DNA of 64,000 nt from Spisula solida (taxonomy: Eukaryota; Mollusca; Bivalvia; Venerida; Mactridae): the NCBI GenBank assembly GCA_947247005.1, contig OX365949.1, forward strand, positions 444,001-508,000, given 5' to 3'. The translations under genes were made by a program, and so were the position numbers. Positions 48,935 to 59,934 of the stretch are shown piece after piece; the first letter of the stretch is position 1; every line of letters starts with the position of its first letter. A model generated the notes under the pieces. That model made no database searches and was not told the DNA's origin. It saw nothing but the letters and a program-made list of their open reading frames with translations.

Positions 48935-50239
48935 AGATCATGGGACTGGGGCTTTACAATCAACATTGATTATCCAAAATGTGACTTGAAAACATATAGC
49001 ATATTTCGTGCTGTTGCAGGGCCATATCCAGAAACAAAATGCACCTAGGCAAATATTTCTCATGTCATATAGATCTCCAGTGTACCAAGGATAAGAAGGT
49101 CTTAAAGGTGTTAAAACTATGGTTTTAGATTTGAGGGGAGCATGTTTCTCAATGAGTGATGACAGTCCATGGGTACACACCTCAAAAACTTCATCAACAT
49201 CGGGAAAATTCTGATGATTTCATGTATTTTTGAACTCATTGACATCAATCTATTTAAGATTCCTGACATTCACTGTTTCTCATAAGAGCAGGTTTAGCAG
49301 CGCATGCTTTAAATACTTCTGCAACATGGTCCCGTGACGTCTTTCCACTGTTATCAGGAAGTCCAGGGTCGGATAGTTCAACTTGTGAGACAGTAGTGTC
49401 AGTTGTCTAGTGATAACCACATCCAGTGTGTGTCCAGTAACATGAGTTGCCATAGTAACATGCTGCCGCATGCCACATGATTCAGGTACACGGGTGAACG
49501 GGTCATTCAGCTAGGGCGTTCAGTCTTTTGTTTGCTGAAACTTATAACTCATTATATTTATCGACAGCTTGGACTTGGGTAGATCTTTGCTTGTTCGGTT
49601 GGGCATTGTGCGTTGTGTGTTTTTAATGTTTTCTGTACTCGGCTTGTTAAGTTGAGTGTTGCCTTCCCTGTCTGACTTTATATAATCGTTTTGACTCACT
49701 GTGGGTTCCAAAGGATGTCAAGATGGATGTTTACATCCCCAACAATGATGATGTTACGTTCTGTTGCTACTAGTTTGGCCAGGAAAGGTGGCCACTCATG
49801 TTCAAGAAAAGTACATGCCTTGAGACCGATTGGCCTATACACCACAGCCAGACGAAGAGAGTAGTTTTTAATGGTTGTGTTCAAAAACGGTAAACACGTT
49901 ATCATTGGTAGAAGTTAGAAGTTGACGATAAAGATTAATTTTGTACACCACTGCTACTCCTCCACCGCCTCCACAACGAGGAACATGCTTAATTTTGTTT
50001 GCCATTGGGAACAAGCTCCGGAATGCATGATTCGTCGGAATTTCGTTCTTGATGATGAGAGTTAATAGTCCAGATGCCAGCCAGTTATGTTTATATGATG
50101 CACCTAACTTTGGAGTATGCACAAAATGTTTTTGTACCAATAGTTCAGGAGGATGTCCCCTCTCAGAATATGTTGTATGACACCTTGTCACCCTTAAGCA
50201 TTTTCCAAGATGGTCGCCATAAATTGCCAATTTATACAC
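48935..50239 (-). pseudogene. LINE ORF2 endonuclease fragment, interrupted
   Basis: On the minus strand, motifs of an APE-type non-LTR endonuclease occur in order over several frames: HNWLASG and KIKHVPRCGGGGGVAVVYK (50.2-49.9 kb), LRLAVVYRP then NIIIVGDVNIHLD (49.9-49.7 kb), QHVTMATHVTGHTLDVVITR (49.5-49.3 kb), and LIEKHAPLKSKTIVL with YPWYTGDLYD (49.2-48.9 kb). The spacing fits a CR1/L2-like ORF2. It is broken by frameshifts and by an R1 repeat inserted between NIHLD and QHVT. The reverse transcriptase part is missing. Confidence 0.85.
49500..49692 (-). repeat. R1 family copy nested in the LINE
   Basis: Minus strand reads aagtcagacagggaaggcaa, agccgagtacagaaaacatt, cacaatgcccaaccg and ends near gctgaatgacccg. 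It sits inside the endonuclease reading frame, which defines its approximate ends. Confidence 0.7.
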
Positions 50240-50768
50240 AATATTACGTTTCAGTGAGTAAGTTATGAATGAATGTAAAGCTAAATGTTTGCATTCATAG
50301 TATTCATTTGATGGTGTGTATCAAATAGGCATACTACACTGACCACTATGAGACCAAGGTCAAGGTCATTTCGAGGTCAAAGTGCAACAATAGCTGAAAA
50401 TGTGATATATTGCTCTACCTTTGTATTAAAATATTTTGTTTGTATATTGTTTCATTTAATTGGGATAGAAAAGTGATAGAAGTTTTCGAAAGAACATTTA
50501 TCTCGTTTTTGATGTATATAGAACAACTTTCAAGCGGATGCTGTCTTGCTCCAAACCTCAACTGGGACGTAGTACACTCCAGTTTTCAACTGTTTGGAAC
50601 GTAGTGGCTACATGGACAAACGGTTATGGTGACTGAGGAGAATAAAGGTACGTAGTCGATCCGAACATGCCAGCAATTATATCATACGTTTCATATATGA
50701 AACGAAATAAGACTCAGAAAAGTCTCAATAGAAATAACCAATCTTTGATTCCTATCAGTAATACTATA
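50240..50768. other. non-coding DNA
   Basis: A short gaccaaggtcaaggtcat patch near 50,350 belongs to the same repeat vocabulary as 50.96-51.33 kb. Otherwise nothing seen. Confidence 0.4.
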
Positions 50769-50770
50769 TA

Positions 50771-51654
50771 CACTCATTAAAAGTTATAAGTACACCAACA
50801 CAGTAAATAGAGATACATGCAAATAGTGTATATCATTCTGCTTCTAGCTTGAAATATTACACAATATAGATCTACAACATGTATGCTATTATGTTTATTT
50901 TACAATTATTATGTTTAAACATGTTAGGAACTGTAAGTAGTGAAGTATTTTATGTTTCCGTATCGTATCGTTTATTACTTAACACATGCATGTCGATCGG
51001 CCGGTTGGTTGACTACATGTTTTCCGATCAATAACTCCAGAACGACCGGACCTAGAGCCTACAAACTTTAAGTGGAGATTGTTCATCACCAGTAGATGAC
51101 CCCCATTGTTTTTGAGGTCGCTATGGTTCAAAGGTCAAAATTACCGTGACCTTCGAATATACAACGGTTTCTGATCCACAACGTAAGAACGGTGGGTCGT
51201 AAGATCGTTAAACTTCACATACTGGTTGCTTATTATCAAGAGAAGACTTTTGCAAATATGTAGATCAATAGGTCAAAGGTGAAGGTCGGGATTGCCTTAA
51301 GTATACATGGCTATTCGGTTGTCATGGGACTTGCATATTTTACACACGTCTCTAGTTCTTTCTGTATTCAGAATTCTTCAGATTTTATGTTTTTTGGGTT
51401 TTGGTATTGCTGGACAATGTGTAATCAAAATTTCAAGACATTGTAAAATACACAGTGTTGTGCATGTGCATTTTTCTGAATTTTGAGAATTCACGGTTCA
51501 CTGCTTACACCAAGCAAAATACAAATATCCAATTATTGGAAATTGTTGTTATATACTACTCACATGAACACATGCAAATATTAATGAGCTATCATGTATA
51601 AAAAAACGATTTTCAAGCGTAACAAGTTGGTGTACTTAAAACATTTAATGAGTG
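50771..51654. mobile_element. 884-bp MITE, TA-flanked, mariner-like
   Basis: Ends CACTCATTAAAAGTTATAAG and, inverted, CACTCATTAAATGTTTTAAG, both continuing into gtacaccaac. TA on each side (50,769-50,770 and 51,655-51,656). No transposase frame. Confidence 0.8.
50960..51330. repeat. dispersed repeat inside MITE (gtcaaaggtc type)
   Basis: Contains ttccgatcaataactccaga, gttcaaaggtcaaaattacc, tgaccttcgaatatacaacg and aggtcaaaggtgaaggtcgg, wording typical of bivalve interspersed repeats. It may be the MITE's own body or a nested insert. Confidence 0.5.
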
Positions 51655-51656
51655 TA

Positions 51657-52755
51657 GACTAAATATCAAGGTCATTATATTGTCTCCGACACATGGATCC
51701 CAAGTTTTTTTCCCCGAACTTGTTTAATACTTCTGGTGTAAGTCTGCATGTGGTGGTGGTACTTCTAAACAACCCTAATGATATATAAACATAGATAAAT
51801 GTAATTAACGTAGAAAATAGCAAATTAATATAGTTTACATTCAATATTCAAGATACCGTACACGTTCATGCAAGAGAAGTACTATCGCTTCACATCGAAG
51901 GCAAAATGAAACATGATTTGACAGTACGAATTCGCTATCTGTTAATTTCCTTAAATGAAGACATAAAAGATCTGCAATATCTCCAACAAGTCATTTTGTC
52001 CCTGAGGAGGATTATTACTATGTTAGAGAAATAAAGAGGATACCAAAAGAGACAACCGAATAATTACGAGAATAATCTTAGTTGATTTGCTGGTCCCATA
52101 ACGTTCAATTACTAGACACTCCTGATGTCTAATAAGCTGTCTAACATAAAAGACGACAACACATAAAAGAACAGCATAAATAATGATGTTTCAAGTTAGA
52201 AGCTTGAGATATAGGTCAATAGGGATTTACAAATGTAATAGAAAAAGATTTTCTATTATTTTGTAATTATCTAGGTCCGACCAATAAGTTTAGTTGACTG
52301 AAACGATGGATCCCCATGCGATGTGTTAGAGTTTAGGAGGAGTTATTTAATCACAGCACCAGAGACTTCATTAAGCACACAAATTTATCCGTGAAATACC
52401 AAGAATCAGTTAACAATCCCTATGGGTTCCTATATCATACGGGTATTTGATGTCTCATTTGAAATTGGGTTATTCTTAAGATTAATGTCATAATGTTAAC
52501 ATCATCTATAGTTTTTCGCAATTTTATTCAAGTTGAAAAATTTAAACACACTTTAGCACAGGAATCGGTATTCCTTGACGCAACAGGAAACGTATTTACA
52601 ATTATACGAGACAGTATTACGGACAAAACATAATCGGTTCAATCGGAGATCGAATCCAGATCGTTAAGGTGAGTTGACTGATCTACCAACCTATTTGCAT
52701 ATTAATTGCATATTAATGTGTTTTGTAATAGTGGAATTGTTTGACCAAATACAAG
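51657..52755. other. AT-rich non-coding DNA
   Basis: Nothing recognisable. Confidence 0.45.
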
Positions 52756-52757
52756 TA

Positions 52758-52991
52758 CGAGGGTTATTCGGAAAGTTTTGAGACAGCGTTCATATAAATC
52801 AAACCACGGTGACAAAACATTTGAAATTACGTTACTTATTCCTTACTTATAGATCAATCTCAAACAAGTTATCTTTTTAATAGAAAAATTATGGAAAATT
52901 TATCTTCACAGCTGTATACTAGTGATTGATTTATGTATGATACTTTGAGATAATTATAGGCACAGTCACAAAACTTTCCGGACAACCCCCG
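52758..52991. mobile_element. 234-bp mariner MITE
   Basis: Left end CGAGGGTTATTCGGAAAGTT, right end inverse CGGGGGTTGTCCGGAAAGTT, TA on each side. CGAGGGttgTtcgGAAAGTTTTGAGAC-type ends are those of mariner elements. Confidence 0.85.
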
Positions 52992-52993
52992 TA

Positions 52994-53539
52994 TTTCGTA
53001 ATTGTGATTAAAGATACTGCGTTATTTGAATTATTGCTACTAACTGAAATAGTATTTTGACTCCCTTTTTATCTTTTTTATGAACTCTCAATCACGAAGG
53101 AACTGAATGCATTCAACGCAATGACAAAGTAATTTACGTCGTATAATGAAGTGTGGTTGTAAGATGTGAAAAAGCAATGATATAATGTATTGCCTCATAT
53201 TAAGGCATGCACGACAGATTTATTAAAATAAACAAGTTAGCAGTATCTGACGTTAAAGTATGTAATGATTAACATCTTGATGTTTAGAGTACAGAACTGG
53301 ATCTGAACATGACAGGTTAATGGGGACTATTGGTTGTATACTATTTTACACAAACTATTCCCTTCGAACGATGGAGCCATCGTTATTTCTTTGGATGTTA
53401 ACGAGTATTAATTAGACACCAAACATTGATGAAAATGTCCTTACACCTAACCTGTTATGTCGCGGCTTGATATCACAAATCAGATTTTGGATACTCAAAC
53501 GTGGTAGTTCGTTCGCTGCTGTTTCTAGGGAATGATGCA
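52994..53539. other. AT-rich non-coding DNA
   Basis: Nothing recognisable. Confidence 0.4.
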
Positions 53540-55440
53540 TTCCCAGTCTGTTATGTTTAGATCTATCCTTTTGTATCCGTCACTAATTGATAAGTTGTTA
53601 GTAGTGGTTGATTATTTATTCAAGAAATTCTGATTCTGTAAACCCAGTGTCGTATAGTGGCAACATTGTATCAATCTAGACAGATGCAAAATATAATTTC
53701 TATTAGCATTTACTTATTTTTTTGGGGGGGGGGGGGGGTCCGCGTGCATTTTTCTTTCTCTTCAATACCATTATAGTGCACACATGATATAAGAGTGCAC
53801 ACGATATACCAACAAAACAATTATCAGGTCATTCCCGCTACGAACGTCGTTTCAAAATACAATACACGGAATTATATTGATTGTGGTCAACAGCACAAAA
53901 TGTATTATCGACTGTCATAAGTGTCTGGTTGGTTGCGCACACACACTATCAGAAAAGTGACATCAAATGAAACGATGACTGAAGCATTCATCTCTAGTAC
54001 AATTCCTAAAAAGCTTAATGTAATTAAGTGGAATATTTACGGACAGGACCAAATAACAATTTCTATATTCTAATTAACATATTGATACAATAAACTAATT
54101 GAACGAGGTAAACACTAATACTATACCGTACTCTTAAGCTATACAAGTTATTTCGGTAGCCCTCATTTAACATTGAGCTGTGTTGTTAATGAAACTCTCA
54201 TGTTAGTCACTCGAGTCATTACCCCCAATGATGACATGATTTCCTGGAAAAGTAAGACATTTAAAAAATCAATTAGCTACTAGTAACAGTCAACCTACCT
54301 GATATATGTCGATCACCCATTGAAGATACGCAATCTTGAACACGACTCGTGCCACAGATAACCCTTCAACAACCTTATACTATAATAACACAAACTGATG
54401 AGAGCATTTTCACTTGAATATCATTTTAATACATGGATACTTTATAGACCGCAAGACAACTTAGGATGTTAACCACAATGTGGCGATTTTAATGACTTAA
54501 CACACAGATCATTGAACTGTTCAGAAATAAGAAATGTTATTGGTCCGAAGACAATACCAATGACCAAGACATAAAATTTGATGATTATCTACCTCAAATA
54601 GCTTAAAACCGGCTATAGATAGGACGTTAAATAGATCAAAAATACGTATCTTATGGTCGCAGCCGTTGTAAATTCTTAAACAGTACAAATCTGCCTAGTT
54701 TAATTAAAATGATTATTTATGTTGCTTTGTACAAAACAAACAAAAATTACAATAATAATCCCGACAACAAACAAAAAACGAACACTTATCACACGGACAC
54801 ACCTCAAAGCAACAACACACATGTCAGTTCGTAACATTTCGCTAGTTCTGCATGAAAGTGGCCCCAGTTAAATAGGTAAATTGTGATCTATGCAGCATAT
54901 GGTATTCAAATCAAAGCATATCGTGTAGCAGAGCCTGTCATAAAGGAGCACAATTATACACACTGAACCCAAGAGGCTGGTTGCCTTAGTAAATGATAAA
55001 ACATAGGAATTCATCCGACTGCGAACATTATCCTGAAGCAATTTACTCTCAAGAGGTATTCGAGCGAGACACGTCATACTTTATAACGCGATGTAACTAC
55101 AGTTGTGCATGTTCATAGATTTTTAGATTAATGTAGCAGAATGCCAGGGTGTGTCATTAGAAGTAATTACAGTCTACTTCATAATGTACTCTTCTAACGA
55201 CATTCAATAACTCGCGACAACTTCACAAAAGCGAACTGCAAAGCTTTATTAACAAGAAAAGCCAATGTACTTGTGTCACCTTCAAAAGATGTAAAGACGA
55301 AACTACATTGTATAATGAATCGGAACTTGATACTATAGACAGAAACAATAATATATACTGAGTGAACTGAATCATTATAAACTACAAGTAAACAGTACAC
55401 AGTGTCCTGTAACCATTATTGTGTAGCTAAACACAGTTAT
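53540..55440 (+). repeat. duplicated segment P2 (intact copy)
   Basis: Contiguous counterpart of P1 (27,530-28,192 plus 44,713-48,010). It serves as the empty-site reference for the 16.5-kb block, the TTA MITE and both small tandem arrays. Confidence 0.85.
53724..53738. repeat. poly-G tract, 15 nt
   Basis: Follows a run of T. Absent at the corresponding position of P1. Confidence 0.9.
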
Positions 55441-56092
55441 TAGTATTGTGAGCCGTGTGACATGTAGTATTGGTAATATCTTGACTTTTATACAATATTG
55501 CGAGATACAGAAATGTTCATAATAAGAGAGTTAGCATAAGTCAGCTAGTAGGATGTTTTATGAAAGTAATGGATTTGCCATACATTTAGAAGCCCACGTA
55601 CTGCGTCTGTATGCCATTAATAATAAGTACAAGTCAAAGCGTACATATCTAACAGTATATGATTGGATAGATCAGTATCAACAAACAGAAACGTTCCCTG
55701 ATACTGATATTTTATTGGTTACAACCTTAGTGTATATCTAAATCAGTAATATTTACGTTATTTGTTCTCCAAATATATTAGAAAATCGCTCAATTGTTTT
55801 AAATACTTTGATACACTTCAGAGCCTGGTCGGAAGTTGATAATCCGCCCGGAATACATACTCTTAAATTATCCTTACTGAACTGTAGATTATCATTTCAT
55901 ATTTTGTAGACTACGATATTGATCTCGAATCAGACCATTTTCAAACAGATATAACTTGTTAGAAGAGATCACATGTCAACAAATATCATTTAATGTTATC
56001 CATTAGTTAGATTTTACAGATTAACCTATTAGACTGTAGGTTTCTGACATAAAGACCTCACGTACACACTGACGTCACGGTTTTGTATAAGA
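55441..56092. other. AT-rich non-coding DNA
   Basis: A 62-codon frame at 55,553-55,741 is protein-like in composition (YDWIDQYQQTETFPDTD) but unrecognised and lacks splice or promoter context. Confidence 0.35.
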
Positions 56093-56290
56093 TGATATTA
56101 AGTCGAAGAGTAAATGGCAGCACTCAACCAGCCGAGCAAAGAAAACATTAAAAACGCCCAACTGAACTAACCGAGCACAGAAAACATAAAACGCATACAA
56201 AGCACGATGCCCAACTAAACATGTAAAAATCCGACCAAGTCCAAGCTGGCGAAAAGTATAATTAATTAGTTCCAGCAACCAAAAAATGAA
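56093..56290 (+). repeat. R1 family copy
   Basis: ggcagcactcaaccagccga, gaaaacattaaaaacgccca, cgatgcccaactaaac, ccaagtccaagctggcg: the fullest plus-strand copy, with a partial internal duplication of agccgagca.agaaaacat. Confidence 0.7.
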
Positions 56291-56640
56291 TGTCCTAGCT
56301 GAATGACCCAGTTTTCCCAGTAAAACGATTCTAATGCCAAGTTTTAGCTTTCCGAAGTCCTAAAAAGAAGAAATGTGCACCACACTGCGACCCGCCGTAG
56401 TCCCAACTGTTAATAAAAAGCTTTTCAAGTTGAATTGTTTCCGCAAACAAAAGCGGAATGCCCACACTGAATGACATAGTTACAACAGTAAAACTGCTGA
56501 AATTTAGCTGTCTTAAGCTCTAAAAGTTAAATAGCAGTATTAAAACGCTGAATGGCATGGTTTCAGCTAAATGACCTAGTTTTACCAATAAATAAAGCTA
56601 AATTCAGCCGGATGACCTAGTTATAACGAGTAGAACGAGT
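56291..56640 (+). repeat. diverged short repeats, R1 tail
   Basis: gctgaatgacccagttttcc, actgaatgacatagtta, gctaaatgacctagtttt and cggatgacctagtta recur at irregular spacing. Confidence 0.6.
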
Positions 56641-57423
56641 GTTTAAAATAGACAGTTGTTCTTTTAAATGGTTCGTTGTCCGCTGTTTGAATTTGTAATA
56701 AACTCGCGAAATGTACAACTTTCAGTATAGCTTGCATTCATTCCTTATAACACTGACACGGTCACAATGAAGACGAATCCTTAGTTGGTCAAATTATCGG
56801 ACATATCAGAAATTTCTGTCCAGAATGTCAATTGTGAAAGGTTCTGTATCGACTTTACAGAATAAATAATTCAATCATATCATAACAGGACCTTAGTTTG
56901 TCAGAAAGCGAGAATCTGTAAATATCAAAATTAAGGCAACTACTCAATGCATATATAGCATAAGATCTTATGGTAGGACGATATCTCGACCGTTTTGCCA
57001 GGATAATTGAAATTCTGTGTTCATTGAGATATGATGATGACCTGGGAGTTAGTTCACATTTCTTGTCCATCAGTGACACTGTTGAGGTAACATTGCTGCT
57101 CAGAAACATACGCGATGTTTATATCAAAATGTAACAGAATCAGACAACCTTTGAAATGTTCAGGCATTTTTAAGTGCAAACGCAGTTTTATTCAGAAGCC
57201 CTATCAGTGTAATGATGCAACAGATATTTCTTTTTTTATGATGAGGGTGCATGGCAAATCTAATATACGAGTAGTTAAATGTCAATGTACGAGAGGTTCC
57301 CCACTTATATTTGAACAGATGTGAACATCCGATATGTTCATGCTGACACGCTATAATCGAAACGTTTCTATTTAACAGTGTATATTAATGTGCATATGTA
57401 CATAACATATACTCCCTTTGTTT
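56641..57423. other. AT-rich non-coding DNA
   Basis: Short frames on both strands (56,855-57,109 minus, 57,115-57,324 plus), none recognisable. Confidence 0.4.
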
Positions 57424-57665
57424 ATTATACCCCCCGCACAACGAGTTATAAGGGGGTATACTGGATTCAGCTTGTCTGTCCGTCTGTCTTTCCATAGACG
57501 CATTCTTGTGGACGCAACTCCTCCTACAGTTTTTGCAGCATTTCCTTCAAACTTTAACAGATGAACAACCTCAACATGTCGATGTGCATGAAGCCAAACA
57601 TTAGCTGCAATGAGTTTTGCCACGCGGGGGTATATTATTCTGCCAAATGGCGACAGTTCTAGTTT
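57424..57665. repeat. dispersed bivalve repeat (gggggtatactgg type)
   Basis: Starts ataccccccgcacaacgag, contains gggggtatactggattcag, gtctgtccgtctgtctttcc, actcctcctacagtttttgc and aactttaacagatga, and ends gccacgcgggggtatattat plus tggcgacagttctag. The start and end share inverted tacccccgc-like words. Common in clam genomes. Confidence 0.75.
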
Positions 57666-58261
57666 TATATTTGCAATTTATTTAGAACCAAAATGAACAA
57701 TCTTGTAGGGGCATTCATTTAAGCTTTTGGAAGACCGACAAATGTAAATTATGGTGTAAACATCGATGAGTCCAAAGTCTATGAATACGTGGCTGTTAGA
57801 CTTGGGCATCAACTATTCTCTTGTAATAATATACGGGGGTAATCGCGAAGTATACATTGCTTATAAATTATTTATTTTTAGTTTAATATTGATAAAACTT
57901 CACTATCAAGACGATCAACTTGATTGCGGCAATTAACGGTGTCATATCCATAAAATATAATGTAATTGACTCCATCCGCTATCAAATTAGCACTGTGTAT
58001 ATCATAACAGTCAATGAACCTAGAACCGCGTCATGATGCCTACGGGTGACATTTAATTAAAGAGCGTTATCAGATCGTTGTGTGGGATTATGAAAACACT
58101 GGCTGAAACCAATGAAATGATAAAATGTGCGTGAATTTCAAAAGCGTATAGTCTGGCAGTTACCTAAAAATGGCACAGACGATTCAAAGTGCACAGAAGA
58201 TCAATTGAAGAAAACAAAAGAGAAGGTTGTCATCGACAGTGATTCCGTTTGTACGTAAAAA
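57666..58261. other. AT-rich non-coding DNA
   Basis: Nothing recognisable before the transposase relic. Confidence 0.4.
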
Positions 58262-58351
58262 GTGAGAGGAATCATCCGACGAAAAGACAGACGTAAAACC
58301 TTCAGACAGATTGTCAGCGAGCTCGATATTCCTCCTGCAACTATGCACTAG
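58262..58351 (+). pseudogene. mariner/Tc1-like transposase helix-turn-helix relic
   Basis: The frame reads VRGIIRRKDRRKTFRQIVSE, then LDIPPATMH, then a stop. This resembles the second helix-turn-helix of mariner transposases (DRR.T.reIa.eLgIs..tvH.I). The upstream frame is broken and no catalytic DDE/D block was found downstream, so it is a small fragment. Confidence 0.45.
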
Positions 58352-58790
58352 ATCTGTACGTATGTCGAAAATCAGAAATTCGTAGTCTAGTGTAGTGACT
58401 ACGTGCGACAAGTGCTCATTACATTCAGACCTAACTTCCGTTTGACGTTATTTGACGTCGTTCAGTTGTATGGTGTGCGACGTGCTATGCATAATGACTG
58501 TGTAGGAATCTACATTACTATGTAACTGTCTAATGTATTTTTAATAATAGTTTTTATAGTTTTTACAAGAGAGTACGATATTGTATACAGAAGATTGTGA
58601 TAGTATTATTTATTATTCCTTATGTGCAATAAAACACGATTCACAACATAATTATATTAACGTCCCGTAGGGTAAATCCTAAACTATTATGTATATTATC
58701 TAAAACACTTGTAGGGGAATTCTCAGTTGAGTGCACAATGTTCTTATCAGGTATTTCTATTTTTGCTTTGAGCATGCATCCTAAATCTTA

Positions 58791-58800
58791 TTTATAACAC
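58791..58800 (+). promoter_or_regulatory. TATA-like word upstream of candidate exon
   Basis: tttataacac about 55-60 bp before the ATG at 58,855, a plausible distance for a short 5' leader. Weak consensus. Confidence 0.25.
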
Positions 58801-58854
58801 CAGCATTATACTAAGTGCTCTACTGTAGTGGTGGGCTTATTGTTTGCTAGTTTT

Positions 58855-59119
58855 ATGTTCAAAATGGTCGGTAGTTTACGTGTATGTTTAATTATTGCAT
58901 TTACAACTAAAGGAGTTTTTACAATTGTAGATGGAGTTAATGTTAGCCAACAATCGTTCGATGCCGAGTATGGCCAGTCACATCTAGTAGGTCAATTTAC
59001 ATTTATACATGCAATGGAACACTCTGAAGATGTTAGAAATAATATGACTAAAGCTTGCCGCCTCGATGTTAACAGGACTATACATGGCTTCAATACATTC
59101 CAGTCTTGGGCAATGCGCA
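58855..59119 (+). CDS. candidate first exon of a secreted glycoprotein
   Basis: I do not recognise the family. From the ATG at 58,855 the frame stays open for 88 codons plus one base and meets a strong donor, gca before gtgagt. The N-terminus has a basic-hydrophobic stretch (MVGSLRVCLIIAFTT) suited to a signal peptide. Three N-glycosylation sequons follow (NVS, NMT, NRT), with a single later cysteine. The frame continues only five residues past the donor before a stop, as expected if the donor is real. A TATA-like word precedes it. No second exon could be found in the remaining 5 kb. It could be a live gene start, a relic or chance. Confidence 0.38.
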
Positions 59120-59934
59120 GTGAGTATTATTAACCATTCGGCTTTTTTCGTAATCTTCATCTATCGCCCTGTAGATTTTTAGATAATTTACCTCACATAC
59201 CAAATAAACATCGCAACCTTAGACTAGATCGATAATTAAAAAAAGTTAACGAAATTCTACTTGGTCGATTTTCCGGTTCTATTAAGTATTTCTATAACTT
59301 TTCGACCTCAACAGGTTTCGAAGCGATTGTTTGATAGGCTAGTTTGGATATCGCGTCATCCATATTATTCAATCGGCCATTATAAGGCAGCATTTGTTTA
59401 TACACAAGTATTCAAGTATTTCGTATCTTATCTATTTCATGCATGAATAAACATCACGAATGACCCTGCATTTACAAATTACAAATTAATCTGTTATACC
59501 ATCAACATTTAGGTTTACGATGACTATGCAAATATTATCACCATAAATAGAATGGTATATTATCATTATCTGTATATTGTACGTTACACCTCATTGCTGA
59601 TGAAACTGATAAATCACAGAGTTGGCCTTAAGGTATACTAAGTATGCCCACCGGAACATGGTTGTTTTCATTTAAATATATTAATTCCGTTTTTTTGTGA
59701 TCACATTGGCTAAAAATTCTTTAATTAGAACCGTGACAATGTAAATGCAGCTAAAAATATAAGTTAAACTTAGTGTCGCATTATCACACGATGAACAAAA
59801 ATACATAGCAGCGACTTAAACTGAGCTCATGATGGTCAAAACTTTTGCAAATGGTTGTAGGAGTTAATACACCGTAAATACTGAACGAACCTGTATGGAA
59901 CGCCATATCTGTTTTTTTACGCTTGTCATGTTAA
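59120..59934. other. AT-rich non-coding DNA
   Basis: Would be intron 1 if the preceding exon is real. No repeat or exon recognised. Confidence 0.35.

Noticed and set aside
49520..49711. 63-codon frame on the minus strand at 49.5-49.7 kb
   Set aside because: It is the R1 repeat read through. The same words occur at four or more unrelated places.
49868..50239. 123-codon frame as an independent gene
   Set aside because: Its residues are LINE endonuclease motifs and continue into other frames downstream. It is part of a dead LINE.
57372..57623. 84-codon minus-strand frame
   Set aside because: It is the reverse of a common bivalve dispersed repeat.
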